Below are positions 9,251 to 19,298 of a stretch of DNA of 64,000 bases, in pieces. Within the stretch, counting starts at the first letter, position 1; every line of letters begins with the position of its first letter. The translations under genes were made by a program, and so were the position numbers. Under the pieces are notes generated by a model, which searched no databases, had not been told where the DNA came from, and saw nothing but the letters and a program-made list of their open reading frames with translations. The stretch is taken from NCBI GenBank assembly GCA_001312505.1, contig BBDW01000002.1:186001-250000 (forward strand), written 5' to 3'. The stretch comes from Mediterraneibacter faecis JCM 15917 (GTDB taxonomy: Bacteria > Bacillota > Clostridia > Lachnospirales > Lachnospiraceae).

Positions 9251-9984
9251 ATAAATCCTCCATCTATTCCAATAATCTGTCCGGTCATATAAGCCGGCGT
9301 ATCTGTGAGCTTCAGTGCAAGCTCGGCAACTTCCGCCGGATCGGCAAAACGTCCGGAAGGAATCTCATCCATAAGGTCTTGGCGTTCCTCTTCGTTCAAA
9401 CGACCATTCATTTCTGTGTCAATCACACCGCAGGCGATTGCATTCACCTGAATATTACTCGGTGCAAGTTCCTTGGCAAGTGCTCGTGTCAATCCGTGTA
9501 TTCCGGATTTTGTTGCGGAATAAGCAACTTCACAGGAAGCACCGACAGTTCCCCCCCACATAGAAGAAATATTCAGAATCTTTCCATATTTTTTAGATAC
9601 CATGTATGGAATGGCTGCGCGGCTGCAGTAGAAGACGGAAGAAAGATTCGTGGCAAGAATCTTATCCCAGTCATTGTCAGTCATGTCGGTCAGAAGTCCG
9701 AACCAGGCGATACCGGCATTGTTGATCAGAATATCAACGCCACCACACTCTTTTTCAATAATCTGAAAAATCTTCCGGACTTCGTCGGGGGGGTTACTGA
9801 CATCTCCAGGAACTGCTGTACAGGAACCACCGTCTGAGAGAATCTCATGTGCGAGTTCTTCTAAGCGTTCCACCTGGTGGACACAGTTGAGAAATACGTG
9901 ATAACCGGCCTTGGCGTATGCTTTCGCACAGGCACGCCCGATGCCGCGGGAAGAACCGGTGATCAGTATGGATTTTTTATTCAT
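9247..9984 (-). CDS. SDR-family oxidoreductase, FabG-like
   Basis: This 245-residue short-chain dehydrogenase has the TGSSRGIG nucleotide-binding motif, NNAG, the catalytic Ser in SSMWG, and YSATKSG for the Tyr and Lys. It ends IGIDGGFI. FabG-type reductases reduce 3-oxoacyl groups, but many relatives act on other ketones or alcohols. Coupling to a shell protein suggests a role tied to the microcompartment, which is inference. The ATG at 9984 follows a TGAGG site; an upstream in-frame start at 10044 is unlikely. Seven-base C/G runs give extra Gly (SSMWGGTV) and Pro (VSNPPDEV). Confidence 0.85.
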   Translation of the reverse strand: MNKKSILITGSSRGIGRACAKAYAKAGYHVFLNCVHQVERLEELAHEILSDGGSCTAVPGDVSNPPDEVRKIFQIIEKECGGVDILINNAGIAWFGLLTDMTDNDWDKILATNLSSVFYCSRAAIPYMVSKKYGKILNISSMWGGTVGASCEVAYSATKSGIHGLTRALAKELAPSNIQVNAIACGVIDTEMNGRLNEEERQDLMDEIPSGRFADPAEVAELALKLTDTPAYMTGQIIGIDGGFI

Positions 9985-10203
9985 AAAAGAAAACCTCAGT
10001 CTTTCTGAGCCCTTAAATAAGCGGCTGATTTGGAGAGTGATCATGATAAAATTCTAACGATTACTCAGATACATTAACTATAACATAAAATGGATTGGAT
10101 TTCATTGTCTTTCGTAAATGGATATGCTAAAATTTTAGAAAAGGCGTTACTGGATACAGTAATTAGGATAGATTTGATGATTTCGGAAGAAGGAGAGAAC
10201 ACA

Positions 10204-10995
10204 ATGGCAAAGACAAAGGTAATCTGTTTTACGAATAATAAGGGAGGAAGCGGAAAGACCACAACTTGTTCAAATGTTGGATTTGGCTTGAGAGAGCTTG
10301 GGAAAAAGGTTCTGATGATCGACGGAGATATGCAGCTGAATCTCTCCCTTTCTTTGTTTGACGAAGATACAGTGCTTGCATATGCACAGAGTGACAAAAA
10401 TTTGTATGAAGCAATTAAGCGACAGGATGATCTGACAGATTATATCGTGAATACAAAATACGAAGGACTTGATCTGATTCCGTCTTCTACATTGATGAGT
10501 TCGATTGAATATGAACTTTTTACAAAATGGCAGAGAGAGTATATTTTGAAAAAAGGATTGAAGAAGATCCGCGAGTCAGAGGTTTATGATTATATTCTGA
10601 TCGATGCACCGCCGACACTTGGTGGATGGGTGATGAATATCCTGTGTGCGTCCGATTATGTGATCCTTCCGGTAGAGGCATCTCCATGGGGACTGTTTGG
10701 TCTTGGAAATATGTTCGAATTCCTGGACAGTGTAGAAGAAATTGCACCGGATCTCAAGCTTGGTGGAATTGTGATCACAAAGGTTGATACAAGAAAGAAT
10801 TATTTCAAACAGACATTAGAGACTCTGCAAGAGTTAGATGATGTGAAAGTATTTGATACTTACATTCGCGTGGACAGTGGAATTGAGTGGTCGCAGGATA
10901 ATAATGCACCGGTGATCGCATATAAGAAGAGCAGTAGAAGTGCGAAAGAGTACATGGAATTAACGAGAGAGATTGCAGCTACATTAAAAGGATAA
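10204..10995 (+). CDS. ParA-family ATPase without a ParB partner
   Basis: This 263-residue protein has the deviant Walker A KGGSGKTT, then LMIDGDMQLNLSLS (A' and Walker motif region), LIDAPPTLGG and VDTRKNY. ParA/Soj ATPases move or position DNA or protein cargo on the nucleoid. No parB or centromere-like repeat lies beside it; the next gene is an AraC regulator. The ATG at 10204 follows GAAGGAGAG; the frame is open upstream to 10090 but without a ribosome site. A link to microcompartment positioning, as McdA does for carboxysomes, is only a thought. Confidence 0.85.
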   Translation: MAKTKVICFTNNKGGSGKTTTCSNVGFGLRELGKKVLMIDGDMQLNLSLSLFDEDTVLAYAQSDKNLYEAIKRQDDLTDYIVNTKYEGLDLIPSSTLMSSIEYELFTKWQREYILKKGLKKIRESEVYDYILIDAPPTLGGWVMNILCASDYVILPVEASPWGLFGLGNMFEFLDSVEEIAPDLKLGGIVITKVDTRKNYFKQTLETLQELDDVKVFDTYIRVDSGIEWSQDNNAPVIAYKKSSRSAKEYMELTREIAATLKG

Positions 10996-11015
10996 ACCAG
11001 AAAGGCAGGCAATAG

Positions 11016-11984
11016 ATGCATCAGGAACTGATCCGGGAACTGGCGATGATCACAGATGAGGAACGCCGGATCCTTGAAGGAAAACAGGAGATCGATCCAC
11101 AGCTTTATACAGAAAAGAAGGAAATGGTTGTGGATAGTGCGAAACTTCTGAAGAAGGGGGGGAAGTTGATCCAGGTCAGACCGCATACTCGCTTTGTACA
11201 TTTCCCGGCGCATACACACAATTATATAGAAGTAATTTATATGTGCCAGGGAACAACGACACATATCGTGAACGGCAATCAGGTTGTGCTCGAACAGGGT
11301 GACCTTCTGTTTCTGAATCAGAATGCAGTACAGGAGATCCTTCCGGCAGGAGAGTATGATATTGCGGTGAATTTTATTGTCCTGCCGGAGTTTTTTAACA
11401 CAGCGTTCTCGATGATCGGAGCAGAAGAAAACCAGCTAAAAGATTTTCTTGTCGGTGCATTGTGTGGAAGAGATGAAGAGACGTCTTATCTGTATTTTCA
11501 TGTGGCTGATATTCTCCCGGTGCAGAATCTGATCGAGAATATGGTATGGACGATCTTCTATGACATTTCCAATAAGCGAAGCAGTAATCAGATCACGATG
11601 GGACTTTTGTTTCTTCAGTTGTTGAATTATATGGATAAGATGGAAGCCGGCGGACGCAAATTTGACACAGAGATTATGGCGAATGTGTATCGCTATATTG
11701 AGGATCATTTTAAAGAAGGCACGTTGTCAGAACTGGCGGTAGAGATGAAAGTGGATGTCTATTGGCTGAGTCGTGAGATTAAGAAGAAATCAGGGAAAAC
11801 ATATAAAGAACTTCTTCAGGAAAAGAGGATGCAGCAGGCAGTGTATCTTCTGATAAACAGCAGGATTGCGGTGTCGGACATTATAGAAGCAGTTGGATAC
11901 GACAATACAAGCTATTTTTATAGAAAATTTAAAGAACGCTACGGAATCAGTCCGAAAGAATATCGGATTGAAAACATGAGTTAA
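11016..11984 (+). CDS. AraC-family transcription regulator
   Basis: This 322-residue protein has an N-terminal cupin (RPHTRFVHFPAHTHNYIEV, metal-type His residues) and a C-terminal double helix-turn-helix of the AraC/XylS type (LSELAVEMKVDVYWLSREIKK, then VSDIIEAVGYDNTSYFYRKFKE and GISPKEYR). It starts 20 bases after parA, so the two may be co-transcribed. A sugar ligand is likely but cannot be named; rhaB/rhaA lie 4.5 kb downstream. A seven-G run adds one Gly in LLKKGGKL. Confidence 0.88.
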   Translation: MHQELIRELAMITDEERRILEGKQEIDPQLYTEKKEMVVDSAKLLKKGGKLIQVRPHTRFVHFPAHTHNYIEVIYMCQGTTTHIVNGNQVVLEQGDLLFLNQNAVQEILPAGEYDIAVNFIVLPEFFNTAFSMIGAEENQLKDFLVGALCGRDEETSYLYFHVADILPVQNLIENMVWTIFYDISNKRSSNQITMGLLFLQLLNYMDKMEAGGRKFDTEIMANVYRYIEDHFKEGTLSELAVEMKVDVYWLSREIKKKSGKTYKELLQEKRMQQAVYLLINSRIAVSDIIEAVGYDNTSYFYRKFKERYGISPKEYRIENMS

Positions 11985-12001
11985 GGATAAAGTATAGAGA
12001 G

Positions 12002-12037
12002 GATGCTATTTTTCACAGATGGCATCTTCTTTTTTTA
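12002..12037 (+). terminator. Terminator after the AraC gene
   Basis: GATGCTATTTTTCACAGATGGCATC forms a hairpin and is followed by TTCTTTTTTT. The rest of the gap up to 12230 is AT-rich and should contain the hydrogenase promoter; no clear box pair was seen. Confidence 0.75.
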
Positions 12038-12230
12038 CGCGAATAGTAAACCGAAGACTATACTGAAGTGAGAGTTGGCAATTTGCATCAGTAACAACGT
12101 ATGGAAACAGATAAAAATAAAAAAACGACGAAATAAAAATTGCAAAAATAATATCAAAATAGCACTATGCACAAAAGAAGATAGGATGTATAATGAAACA
12201 TATGTGAAAAATACAAAAAGGAGGGGCACG

Positions 12231-12714
12231 ATGTTAGATATATCCTATTACGAAAAAACAGATGAGATTATTGCACAGTATACATGTGAAGAAAAGTCTT
12301 TGATCCCGATTATACAGGGGATTCAGGAAGAATATCGCTATCTTCCACCGGAGCTTTTAACTTATGTTGCGGAGAAACTGGGAATCTCCGAGGCGAAAGC
12401 TTACAGTGTAGCAAGCTTTTATGAAAATTTTTTCTTTTGAGGCAAAAGGAAAATATGTGATAAAAGTATGTGATGGAACAGCCTGTCATGTGCGCAAATC
12501 TATTCCGATTCTGGAAGGACTTTACAAGGAACTGGGGGGGCTTGGGAAAAAGAAACACACAACAGATGACCAGTTGTTTACAGTAGAGACGGTTTCATGC
12601 TTAGGCGCATGCGGACTGGCACCGGCCGTAATGGTCAATGATGAAGTACATCCGAAAATGACACCTGAGAAAATGAGCGAGCTGATCAAGAAGCTGCGGG
12701 AGGAAGAGGAATGA
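12231..12714 (+). CDS. Hydrogenase subunit, thioredoxin-like [2Fe-2S] protein (NuoE/HndA type), one-base frameshift
   Basis: This is the small electron-transfer subunit of an NAD(P)-linked [FeFe]-hydrogenase, about 160 residues when repaired. Residues before the break (YRYLPPELLTYVAEKLGIS, VASFYENF) match the NuoE helical region. After it, KVCDGTACHVR and SCLGACGLAP carry the four [2Fe-2S] cysteines. The break is an extra T in the six-T run at 12428-12433; five T give FYENFSFEAKGKY. A seven-G run adds Gly in KELGGLGK. GAGGGG precedes the ATG. Its stop overlaps the next start (ATGA). Confidence 0.85.
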
Positions 12715-14578
12715 GGATAGAAAACAGAATGCAGCTCCAGTTATGGAGAGAAGAGTGTAAGGAAAAGCGGCAGAAAGAAAACTGCTGTATTCTGGTCTGT
12801 GGAGGAACAGGATGTCTGGCAGGTGGTTCAGATAAAATATATGCCCGTTTGAAAGAACTAACTTCCAATATGGATCATGTAACAGTCAAAATCGGTGAAG
12901 AAATCGCTCATGTGGGACTTAAGATGAGCGGATGCCATGGATTCTGTGAGATGGGTCCGCTGGTTCGTATTGAACCTTATAACTATCTGTATCTGAAAGT
13001 AAAACTGGAAGACTGCGAAGAAATTTTTGAAAAGACGATTCTTCATGGAGAACCGGTTACAAGATTGATGTATGAAGATAATGGTCATGTATATCAGACA
13101 CAGGAAGAAATTCCATTCTATGCCAAGCAGACCCGTCTAGTGTTGAGAAACTGCGGTCATATTGATGCAGAGCATATTGAAGATGCAATGGCGGTAGGAG
13201 CATATGAGTCTTTCGAAAAAGCTGTGTTTGAAATGACTCCGGAAGCAGTGATTAAGACGGTTACAGATGCAGGTCTTCGTGGAAGAGGCGGAGCAGGATT
13301 TCCGGCGGGAAGAAAATGGTCACAGGTAGCGAGTCAGCCGGAAAAGATCCGTTATGTAGTCTGCAATGGTGATGAAGGAGATCCGGGTGCATTTATGGAT
13401 CGAAGCGTTATGGAAGGTGATCCTCACCGAATGATCGAAGGTATGATGCTGGCAGCTTATGCGGTGCAGGCTCAGGAAGGATATATTTATGTCCGTGCAG
13501 AGTATCCACTGGCAGTACGAAGACTGCAGATCGCTATTGCTCAGGCAGAGGAGAAAGGACTTCTGGGAGATAATATCCTCGGAACAGGATTTAGTTTTAA
13601 ATTACATATCAATCGTGGAGCCGGTGCGTTTGTATGCGGGGAAGGTTCTGCACTTACAGCTTCAATTGAAGGCAAGCGTGGCATGCCAAGAGTAAAACCT
13701 CCGAGAACAGTAGAGCAGGGATTATGGGAGAAACCAACAGTATTAAATAACGTAGAGACTTATGCAAATATCCCGATGATCATTAAAAACGGAGCAGACT
13801 GGTACAGCCGTATCGGTACACCGCAAAGTCCAGGAACGAAAGCATTTGCCCTTACCGGAAATGTAAAAAATACCGGATTGATCGAAGTGCCTATGGGAAT
13901 AAGTTTACGTGAAATCATCTTTGATATCGGAGGCGGCATCAAAGACGATAAAGGATTCAAGCAGTTCAGATCGGTGGTCCATCCGGTGGATGTCTGGTAG
14001 AATCCCAGCTTGACAGTAAGATGGATTTTGACTCACTGTCAAAGATCGGTGCTATGATTGGTTCCGGTGGACTTGTTGTTATGGATGAAGACACCTGTAT
14101 GGTAGAGGTTGCAAGATTCTTCATGAACTTCACACAGAGAGAAAGCTGTGGAAAATGCGTTCCGTGCAGAGAAGGAACTAAGCGTATGCTGGAGATCCTG
14201 GAACGCATAGTTGCCGGAAACGGAGAAATGAGCGACCTCGATGAACTGGAAGAACTGGCAGACATGATTGAAAATACTGCCTTATGTGGTCTTGGAAAGA
14301 GTGCACCAAAGCCGGTCGTAAGTACGATCCATGCATTCCGAAAAGAATATGAAGAGCACATAATAGATAAGAAATGTCGTGCGGGAGTCTGTTCTAATCT
14401 TCGTGTGTTTAAGATTGATCCGGAGAAATGTAAAGGATGTTCAAAATGTGCGAAGAACTGTCCGGTAAATGCGATCACAGGAAAAATAAAATCACCATTT
14501 ACAATTGATCATTCAAAGTGCATCAAGTGTGGAAGTTGTATCGATAACTGCCCATTTGGAGCTGTTTATACAGAGTAG
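12711..14578 (+). CDS. Hydrogenase NADH-binding subunit (NuoF/HndC type), one-base frameshift
   Basis: This subunit carries FMN, the NAD(H) site and several Fe-S clusters, about 622 residues when repaired. From the N-terminus: a thioredoxin-like [2Fe-2S] domain (CGGTGCLAGG, MSGCHGFCEMGP), the NuoF flavin fold (GRGGAGFPAGRKW, CNGDEGDPGAF, GAGAFVCGEGSAL), the 4Fe-4S site ESCGKCVPCREGTKR, and two C-terminal ferredoxin clusters (CKGCSKCAKNCP and CIKCGSCIDNCP). The frame breaks at 13960: AAG GCA GTT CAG ATC GGT would restore the family motif VQIGGPSGG, so one G is missing. It is probably intact in the organism. Confidence 0.88.
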
Positions 14579-14593
14579 GGAGGATAGAGATTT

Positions 14594-16287
14594 ATGGGAA
14601 TTATGACAATTGACGGACAGGCCATTGAGTTCACGGATGAACCTAATGTATTGTCTGTAATAAGAAAAGCCGGGATTGATATCCCTACCTTGTGTTATCA
14701 TTCGGAATTATCTATCTATGGTGCCTGCAGATTATGCACGGTAGAAGATGACAGAGGGAAAACGTTTGCTTCATGTTCAGAAAAGCCGAGAGACGGGATG
14801 ATTATTTATACAAATACACCAAGGTTGATGCGCTACCGAAAACTGATACTGGAACTACTTCTGGCTGCTCACTGCAGAGATTGTACGACGTGTATCAAGA
14901 GCGGCGAGTGTCATCTGCAGGAACTGGCGCACCGTATGGGAGTTCATGAGATCCGCTTTGAAAATGTAAGAGAGATACAGCCGATTGATACAAGTTCACA
15001 CGCAATTATCAGAGATCCGAATAAATGTATCCTGTGTGGTGACTGTGTCAGAATGTGTGATAATGTACAGAATATCAATGCAATCGACTTCGCGTATCGT
15101 GGAACTGATGCACAGGTAATACCGGCATTTAATAAGAAGATTGCAGAAACAGACTGCGTAGGTTGTGGACAGTGTCGTGTTGTCTGTCCGACCGGTGCAA
15201 TCAGTATTCATACCAATATTGATGAAGTGTGGGAAGCTTTGGCAGACAAGAATACAAAAGTGATCGCTCAGATCGCTCCGGCTGTACGTGTTGCAATCGG
15301 TGATAACTTTGGTTATGCCAAAGGTGAAAATGTGATGGGCAAACTCGTTGGAGTACTGCATCGTCTGGGATTTGATGAAGTATATGACACATCCTATGGC
15401 GCAGACCTGACAGTTGTGGAGGAATCCAAAGAGTTTATTGAGAGATTTACTTCCGGTGAGAAGATGCCACTCTTTACATCGTGCTGTCCGGCATGGGTAA
15501 AATATTGTGAGAATAAATATCCGGAATTCGTGCCAAATCTTTCAACATGCAGATCACCGCAGCAGATGTTTGGAGCTGTTGTAAGAGAGTATTATAAAGA
15601 TCCTGAGAAAAATGAAGGAAAGAAGATTGTATCTGTATCAATTATGCCTTGTACGGCGAAGAAGGAAGAAATCTTACGTCCGGAATCTTATACAAATGGC
15701 AAGCAGGATGTTGATTACGTGCTGACAACAACAGAAATCGTAAGAATGATTCGTAAATCAGGAATTGTATTCGACAAGGTTGAGATTGAAGCGGCTGATG
15801 TACCGTTTGGTATCGGCTCAGGAAGTGGCGTGATCTTCGGTGTTACCGGTGGTGTTACAGAGGCAGTGCTCCGTAGGCTGCAGCAGGGACACAACAGAGT
15901 AGACATGGAGTCTATTAAAAAGAGTGGTGTGCGTGGGGACGATGGTATTAAAGTGCTGACTTATAATTATAATGGAAGAGAGATTAAGGCAGCAGTTGTA
16001 AATGGCCTTGCAAATGCAGATAAAGTATTGCAGCAGATTAAAAATCACGAAGCAGAGTATGATTTTGTGGAAGTGATGGCCTGCCGCAGAGGATGTATCA
16101 TGGGTGGAGGTCAGCCGGTGAATGCAGGACCGAGAACCAGAAAAGCAAGAATGAAGGCTTATATGATACAGATGTAAACACTCAGATCAAGAAATCAAAT
16201 GAGAACCCAATGATTCTTTCCTTGTACGATACTTTGCTGAAGGGAAAAGAGCATGAGCTTCTTCATAGAAATTTCTCCGGTAAATAA
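14594..16287 (+). CDS. [FeFe]-hydrogenase catalytic subunit, one-base frameshift near the end
   Basis: This is the catalytic subunit for reversible H2 production, about 564 residues when repaired. It has an N-terminal [2Fe-2S] domain (CYHSELSIYGACRLC), a His-Cys cluster (CRDCTTC..GEC), and two 4Fe-4S clusters (CILCGDCVRMC, CVGCGQCRVVCP). The H-cluster motifs are TSCCPAW, MPCTAKKEE and MACRRGCIMGGGQP. The uncorrected frame stops at 16177. One missing base near 16154 (AAGGGC read as AAGGC) restores the usual tail: GLYDTD, then SNENP, LYDTLL and HELLH, ending at 16287. With the two upstream genes it forms an NAD-linked, perhaps electron-bifurcating, hydrogenase. Confidence 0.9.
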
Positions 16288-16404
16288 AGTATCTGGTTGT
16301 GGAGAATTACATTTGAAATGAAGATATACATTTTCAACAAAAATAGTAATTGAAAATTGTACAAGGTGCAAAAGAGAACCCTAAAAACAAAATATAATGC
16401 AAAT

Positions 16405-16439
16405 AAGGACGCTGTTTTTCGTAAATAGCGTCCTTTTTT
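16405..16439 (+). terminator. Terminator of the hydrogenase operon
   Basis: AAGGACGCT pairs with AGCGTCCTT around a short loop, followed by TTTTT. The bases 16288-16404 show nothing else recognisable. Confidence 0.85.
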
Positions 16440-16513
16440 ACATAAAAAGCGTGGGTATAATAAAGTCATAAGAAATGAACAGTAATAGAAAAATAACAAG
16501 GAGGCACCAAACA

Positions 16514-17920
16514 ATGGGCAATTATTATCTGGCAGTTGATATCGGAGCATCCAGTGGACGTCATATGCTGGCATCCATGGAAGATGGAAAGATGAAACTG
16601 GAAGAGGTTTACCGTTTTCCAAATGGAATGGATAACAAAAACGGTACTTTATGCTGGGATGTAGATCGTCTTTTTACAGAAATCAAGAACGGATTGAAGA
16701 AATGTAAAGAGCTTGGAAAGATACCGGCAACAATGGGAATTGATACTTGGGGGGGAGTTGACTATGTGCTTCTTGATGAGAAGGATCAGATCCTCGGAGA
16801 TACAGTAGGCTATCGTGACAGTCGTACGAATGGAATGGATGAGAAAGTGTATGAAAAGATTTCCCTTTCCGCATTGTATGAGAGAACAGGTATCCAGAAG
16901 CAGATATTCAATACAATCTATCAGCTGATGGCTGTAAAAGAGACTCATCCGGAGTACCTTGAACAGGCAAAAGCAATCCTGATGATTCCGGATTACTTCC
17001 ATTTTCTGCTGACAGGTGTGAAGAAAAATGAATATACAAATGCGACAACAGGACAGCTTGTGAATCCGACGACAAATGACTGGGATTATGAACTGATCGA
17101 TATGCTCGGATACAACAAAGAGATGTTCCAGCCGGTATCTATGCCGGGAACAGTAGTAGGCGAATTTACACAGGACATTCAGAACGAGGTTGGATTCAAC
17201 TGCAAGGTTGTTCTTCCAGCCACTCATGATACAGGCTCAGCGGTACTTGCGGTACCAACCAACGATGACAATGCCATTTATATCAGCTCCGGCACATGGT
17301 CTTTGATGGGAATTGAGAGAAAAGAAGCAGACTGCTCACTGAGAAGTATGCAGGCAAACTTCACAAACGAAGGTGGATACGATCACCGTTTCCGTTACCT
17401 GAAAAATATCATGGGACTCTGGATGATCCAGTCTGTAAAGAAAGAATTCACAGAGGATCTTTCTTTTGCAGAGATTTGTGAGAGAGCTTCCAAAGAGACG
17501 ATCACATCTTTAGTAGACTGTAATGATGACTGCTTCCTTGCTCCGAAGAGCATGATTGAAGCTGTGAAGAAGTTCTGCCGTGATTCCAAGCAGCAGGTGC
17601 CTGAAACAGTGGGCGAGATTGCAGCAGTTATCTACAACAGTCTTGCAAAATGTTATGGCGATACGATCGAAGAGATTGAAGCATTAACAGGAAAAAAATA
17701 CACTACAATCTATGTTGTCGGTGGCGGTGCCAATGCAGGATATCTTAACGAACTGACAGCAAAATATACAGGAAAAAAAGTTTCCGCAGGGCCTTCTGAA
17801 GCAACAGCAATCGGAAATATTGTTGTCCAGATGCTACATGATGGAGTGTTTAAAGACCTGCCGGAAGCAAGAACATGTGTTGGAAAATCGTTTGATGTAA
17901 AAATATACGAAAATGTGTAA
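16514..17920 (+). CDS. rhaB: Rhamnulokinase
   Basis: This FGGY-family kinase phosphorylates L-rhamnulose at C1. The 468 residues begin AVDIGASSGRHML, the phosphate-binding loop typical of RhaB. DTWGVD(Y) is conserved in the family but here reads DTWGGVDY because of a seven-G run at 16749-16755. ATHDTGSAV and ISSGTWSLMG follow, then VGGGANAGYLNELTA. AAGGAGG lies upstream of the ATG at 16514. It is followed directly by rhaA. The product feeds a class II aldolase, for which the microcompartment aldolase at 24.7 kb is the only candidate in this window. Confidence 0.93.
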   Translation: MGNYYLAVDIGASSGRHMLASMEDGKMKLEEVYRFPNGMDNKNGTLCWDVDRLFTEIKNGLKKCKELGKIPATMGIDTWGGVDYVLLDEKDQILGDTVGYRDSRTNGMDEKVYEKISLSALYERTGIQKQIFNTIYQLMAVKETHPEYLEQAKAILMIPDYFHFLLTGVKKNEYTNATTGQLVNPTTNDWDYELIDMLGYNKEMFQPVSMPGTVVGEFTQDIQNEVGFNCKVVLPATHDTGSAVLAVPTNDDNAIYISSGTWSLMGIERKEADCSLRSMQANFTNEGGYDHRFRYLKNIMGLWMIQSVKKEFTEDLSFAEICERASKETITSLVDCNDDCFLAPKSMIEAVKKFCRDSKQQVPETVGEIAAVIYNSLAKCYGDTIEEIEALTGKKYTTIYVVGGGANAGYLNELTAKYTGKKVSAGPSEATAIGNIVVQMLHDGVFKDLPEARTCVGKSFDVKIYENV

Positions 17921-17950
17921 TTCAAATTCACAAAAATGGAGGAAGAAAAG

Positions 17951-19204
17951 ATGACAAGATATGAATCAGCCAAAGAAATCTATGCAAAATTAGGAGTGGA
18001 CACAGACGCAGCAATCGCGAAATGTAAAGAAATTCCGGTTTCTCTTCACTGCTGGCAGGGAGATGATGTAACAGGATTTGACCACGACGGCCCTCTGACA
18101 GGAGGAATCCAGACAACAGGAAACTATCCGGGAAAAGCAAGAACTCCGGAAGAACTGTTAGCTGATATGGATAAGGCAATGAGCCTGATGCCGGGTAAAA
18201 AGAAAATCAATGTTCATGCATGCTACGCAATCTTTGAAGATGGTGAATTCGTAGATCGTGATAAATTAGAGCCAAAACATTTCCAGAAATGGGTTGATTT
18301 TGCAAAAGAAAGAGGAATGGGACTTGATTTTAATCCAACATTCTTCTCACATCCAATGGTAAAAGACGGACTTACACTTTCAAGCCCGGATGAGGAAGTA
18401 AGAAACTTCTGGATCGAGCATGGAAAAGCCTGCATCCGCATTTCACAGTATTTTGCGGAGCAGACAGGAGTTCCTTGTGTAATGAATATCTGGACAGGTG
18501 ACGGATTCAAAGATATTCCGGCTGACCGTATGGGACCTCGTGTACGCTACAAAGAGTCTATCGATGCAATCCTTTCCGAGCCATTTGACACAAACCTTGT
18601 AAAACCTTGTGTAGAGTCTAAAGTATTCGGTATCGGTGTTGAGGCTTATACAGTAGGGTCAGCTGAATTCTCACTGAGCTACGCTGCAATGAACAAAGAC
18701 AAATGTCTGCCACTGATGGACAACGGACATTATCATCCAACAGAAGTAGTATCCGATAAGATTCCGGCACTGCTTACATTCTTCCCGGAGATTGCTCTGC
18801 ATGTTACACGTCCGATCCGTTGGGATTCAGACCATGTAGTTCTCTTTGATGATGAGACAAAAGAGATCGCAAAAGAGATCGTTCGCTGCGAGAACGGAAT
18901 TGACCGTACATATATTGCACTGGATTACTTTGATGCTTCCATCAACCGTATCTCCGCATGGGTAACAGGATTCCGCAGCTTCCAGAAAGCACTGCTTGAT
19001 GCACTTTGTCAGCCAAGCGAGATGCTCAAAGAGCTTCAGGATACAAACCAGATGAGCAAGAAGATGGTTGTTATGGAACAGTGCAAGACACTTCCAATCG
19101 GTGATGTATGGGAAGAGTACTGCCGTCAGTGTGGTGTAGAAGCTGAAGGATGGTTTGATGACATTCAGAAATATGAGGATGAAGTGCTGTCTAAGAGAGC
19201 ATAA
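17951..19204 (+). CDS. rhaA: L-rhamnose isomerase
   Basis: This enzyme interconverts L-rhamnose and L-rhamnulose. The 417 residues match family length. Recognisable segments are VSLHCWQGDDVTGFD, INVHACYA, GLDFNPTFFSHP, NIWTGDGFKDIP, the metal-site MDNGHYHPTE and RPIRWDSDHVV. GGAGGAAG precedes the ATG at 17951. It is the second gene of the rhaBA pair and is followed by a terminator. Confidence 0.95.
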   Translation: MTRYESAKEIYAKLGVDTDAAIAKCKEIPVSLHCWQGDDVTGFDHDGPLTGGIQTTGNYPGKARTPEELLADMDKAMSLMPGKKKINVHACYAIFEDGEFVDRDKLEPKHFQKWVDFAKERGMGLDFNPTFFSHPMVKDGLTLSSPDEEVRNFWIEHGKACIRISQYFAEQTGVPCVMNIWTGDGFKDIPADRMGPRVRYKESIDAILSEPFDTNLVKPCVESKVFGIGVEAYTVGSAEFSLSYAAMNKDKCLPLMDNGHYHPTEVVSDKIPALLTFFPEIALHVTRPIRWDSDHVVLFDDETKEIAKEIVRCENGIDRTYIALDYFDASINRISAWVTGFRSFQKALLDALCQPSEMLKELQDTNQMSKKMVVMEQCKTLPIGDVWEEYCRQCGVEAEGWFDDIQKYEDEVLSKRA

Positions 19205-19213
19205 TAAAGAGTG

Positions 19214-19258
19214 AAAAAATGGGGGGGGATATCAGGAAATTGATATGCCCCATTTTTG
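19214..19258 (+). terminator. Terminator after rhaA
   Basis: AAAATGGGG and ATATC at the left pair with GATAT and CCCCATTTT at the right. The left arm has eight G against four C on the right, so three to four G are unpaired, which is consistent with an expanded G run. Confidence 0.7.
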
Positions 19259-19298
19259 TTCGAAAATGCGAAGTTGGTCAAGGAATGGAGTATCCTTT

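Noticed and set aside
16093..16287. Separate small gene downstream of the hydrogenase
   Set aside because: Its sequence is the standard C-terminal tail of the hydrogenase, moved to another frame by one missing base.
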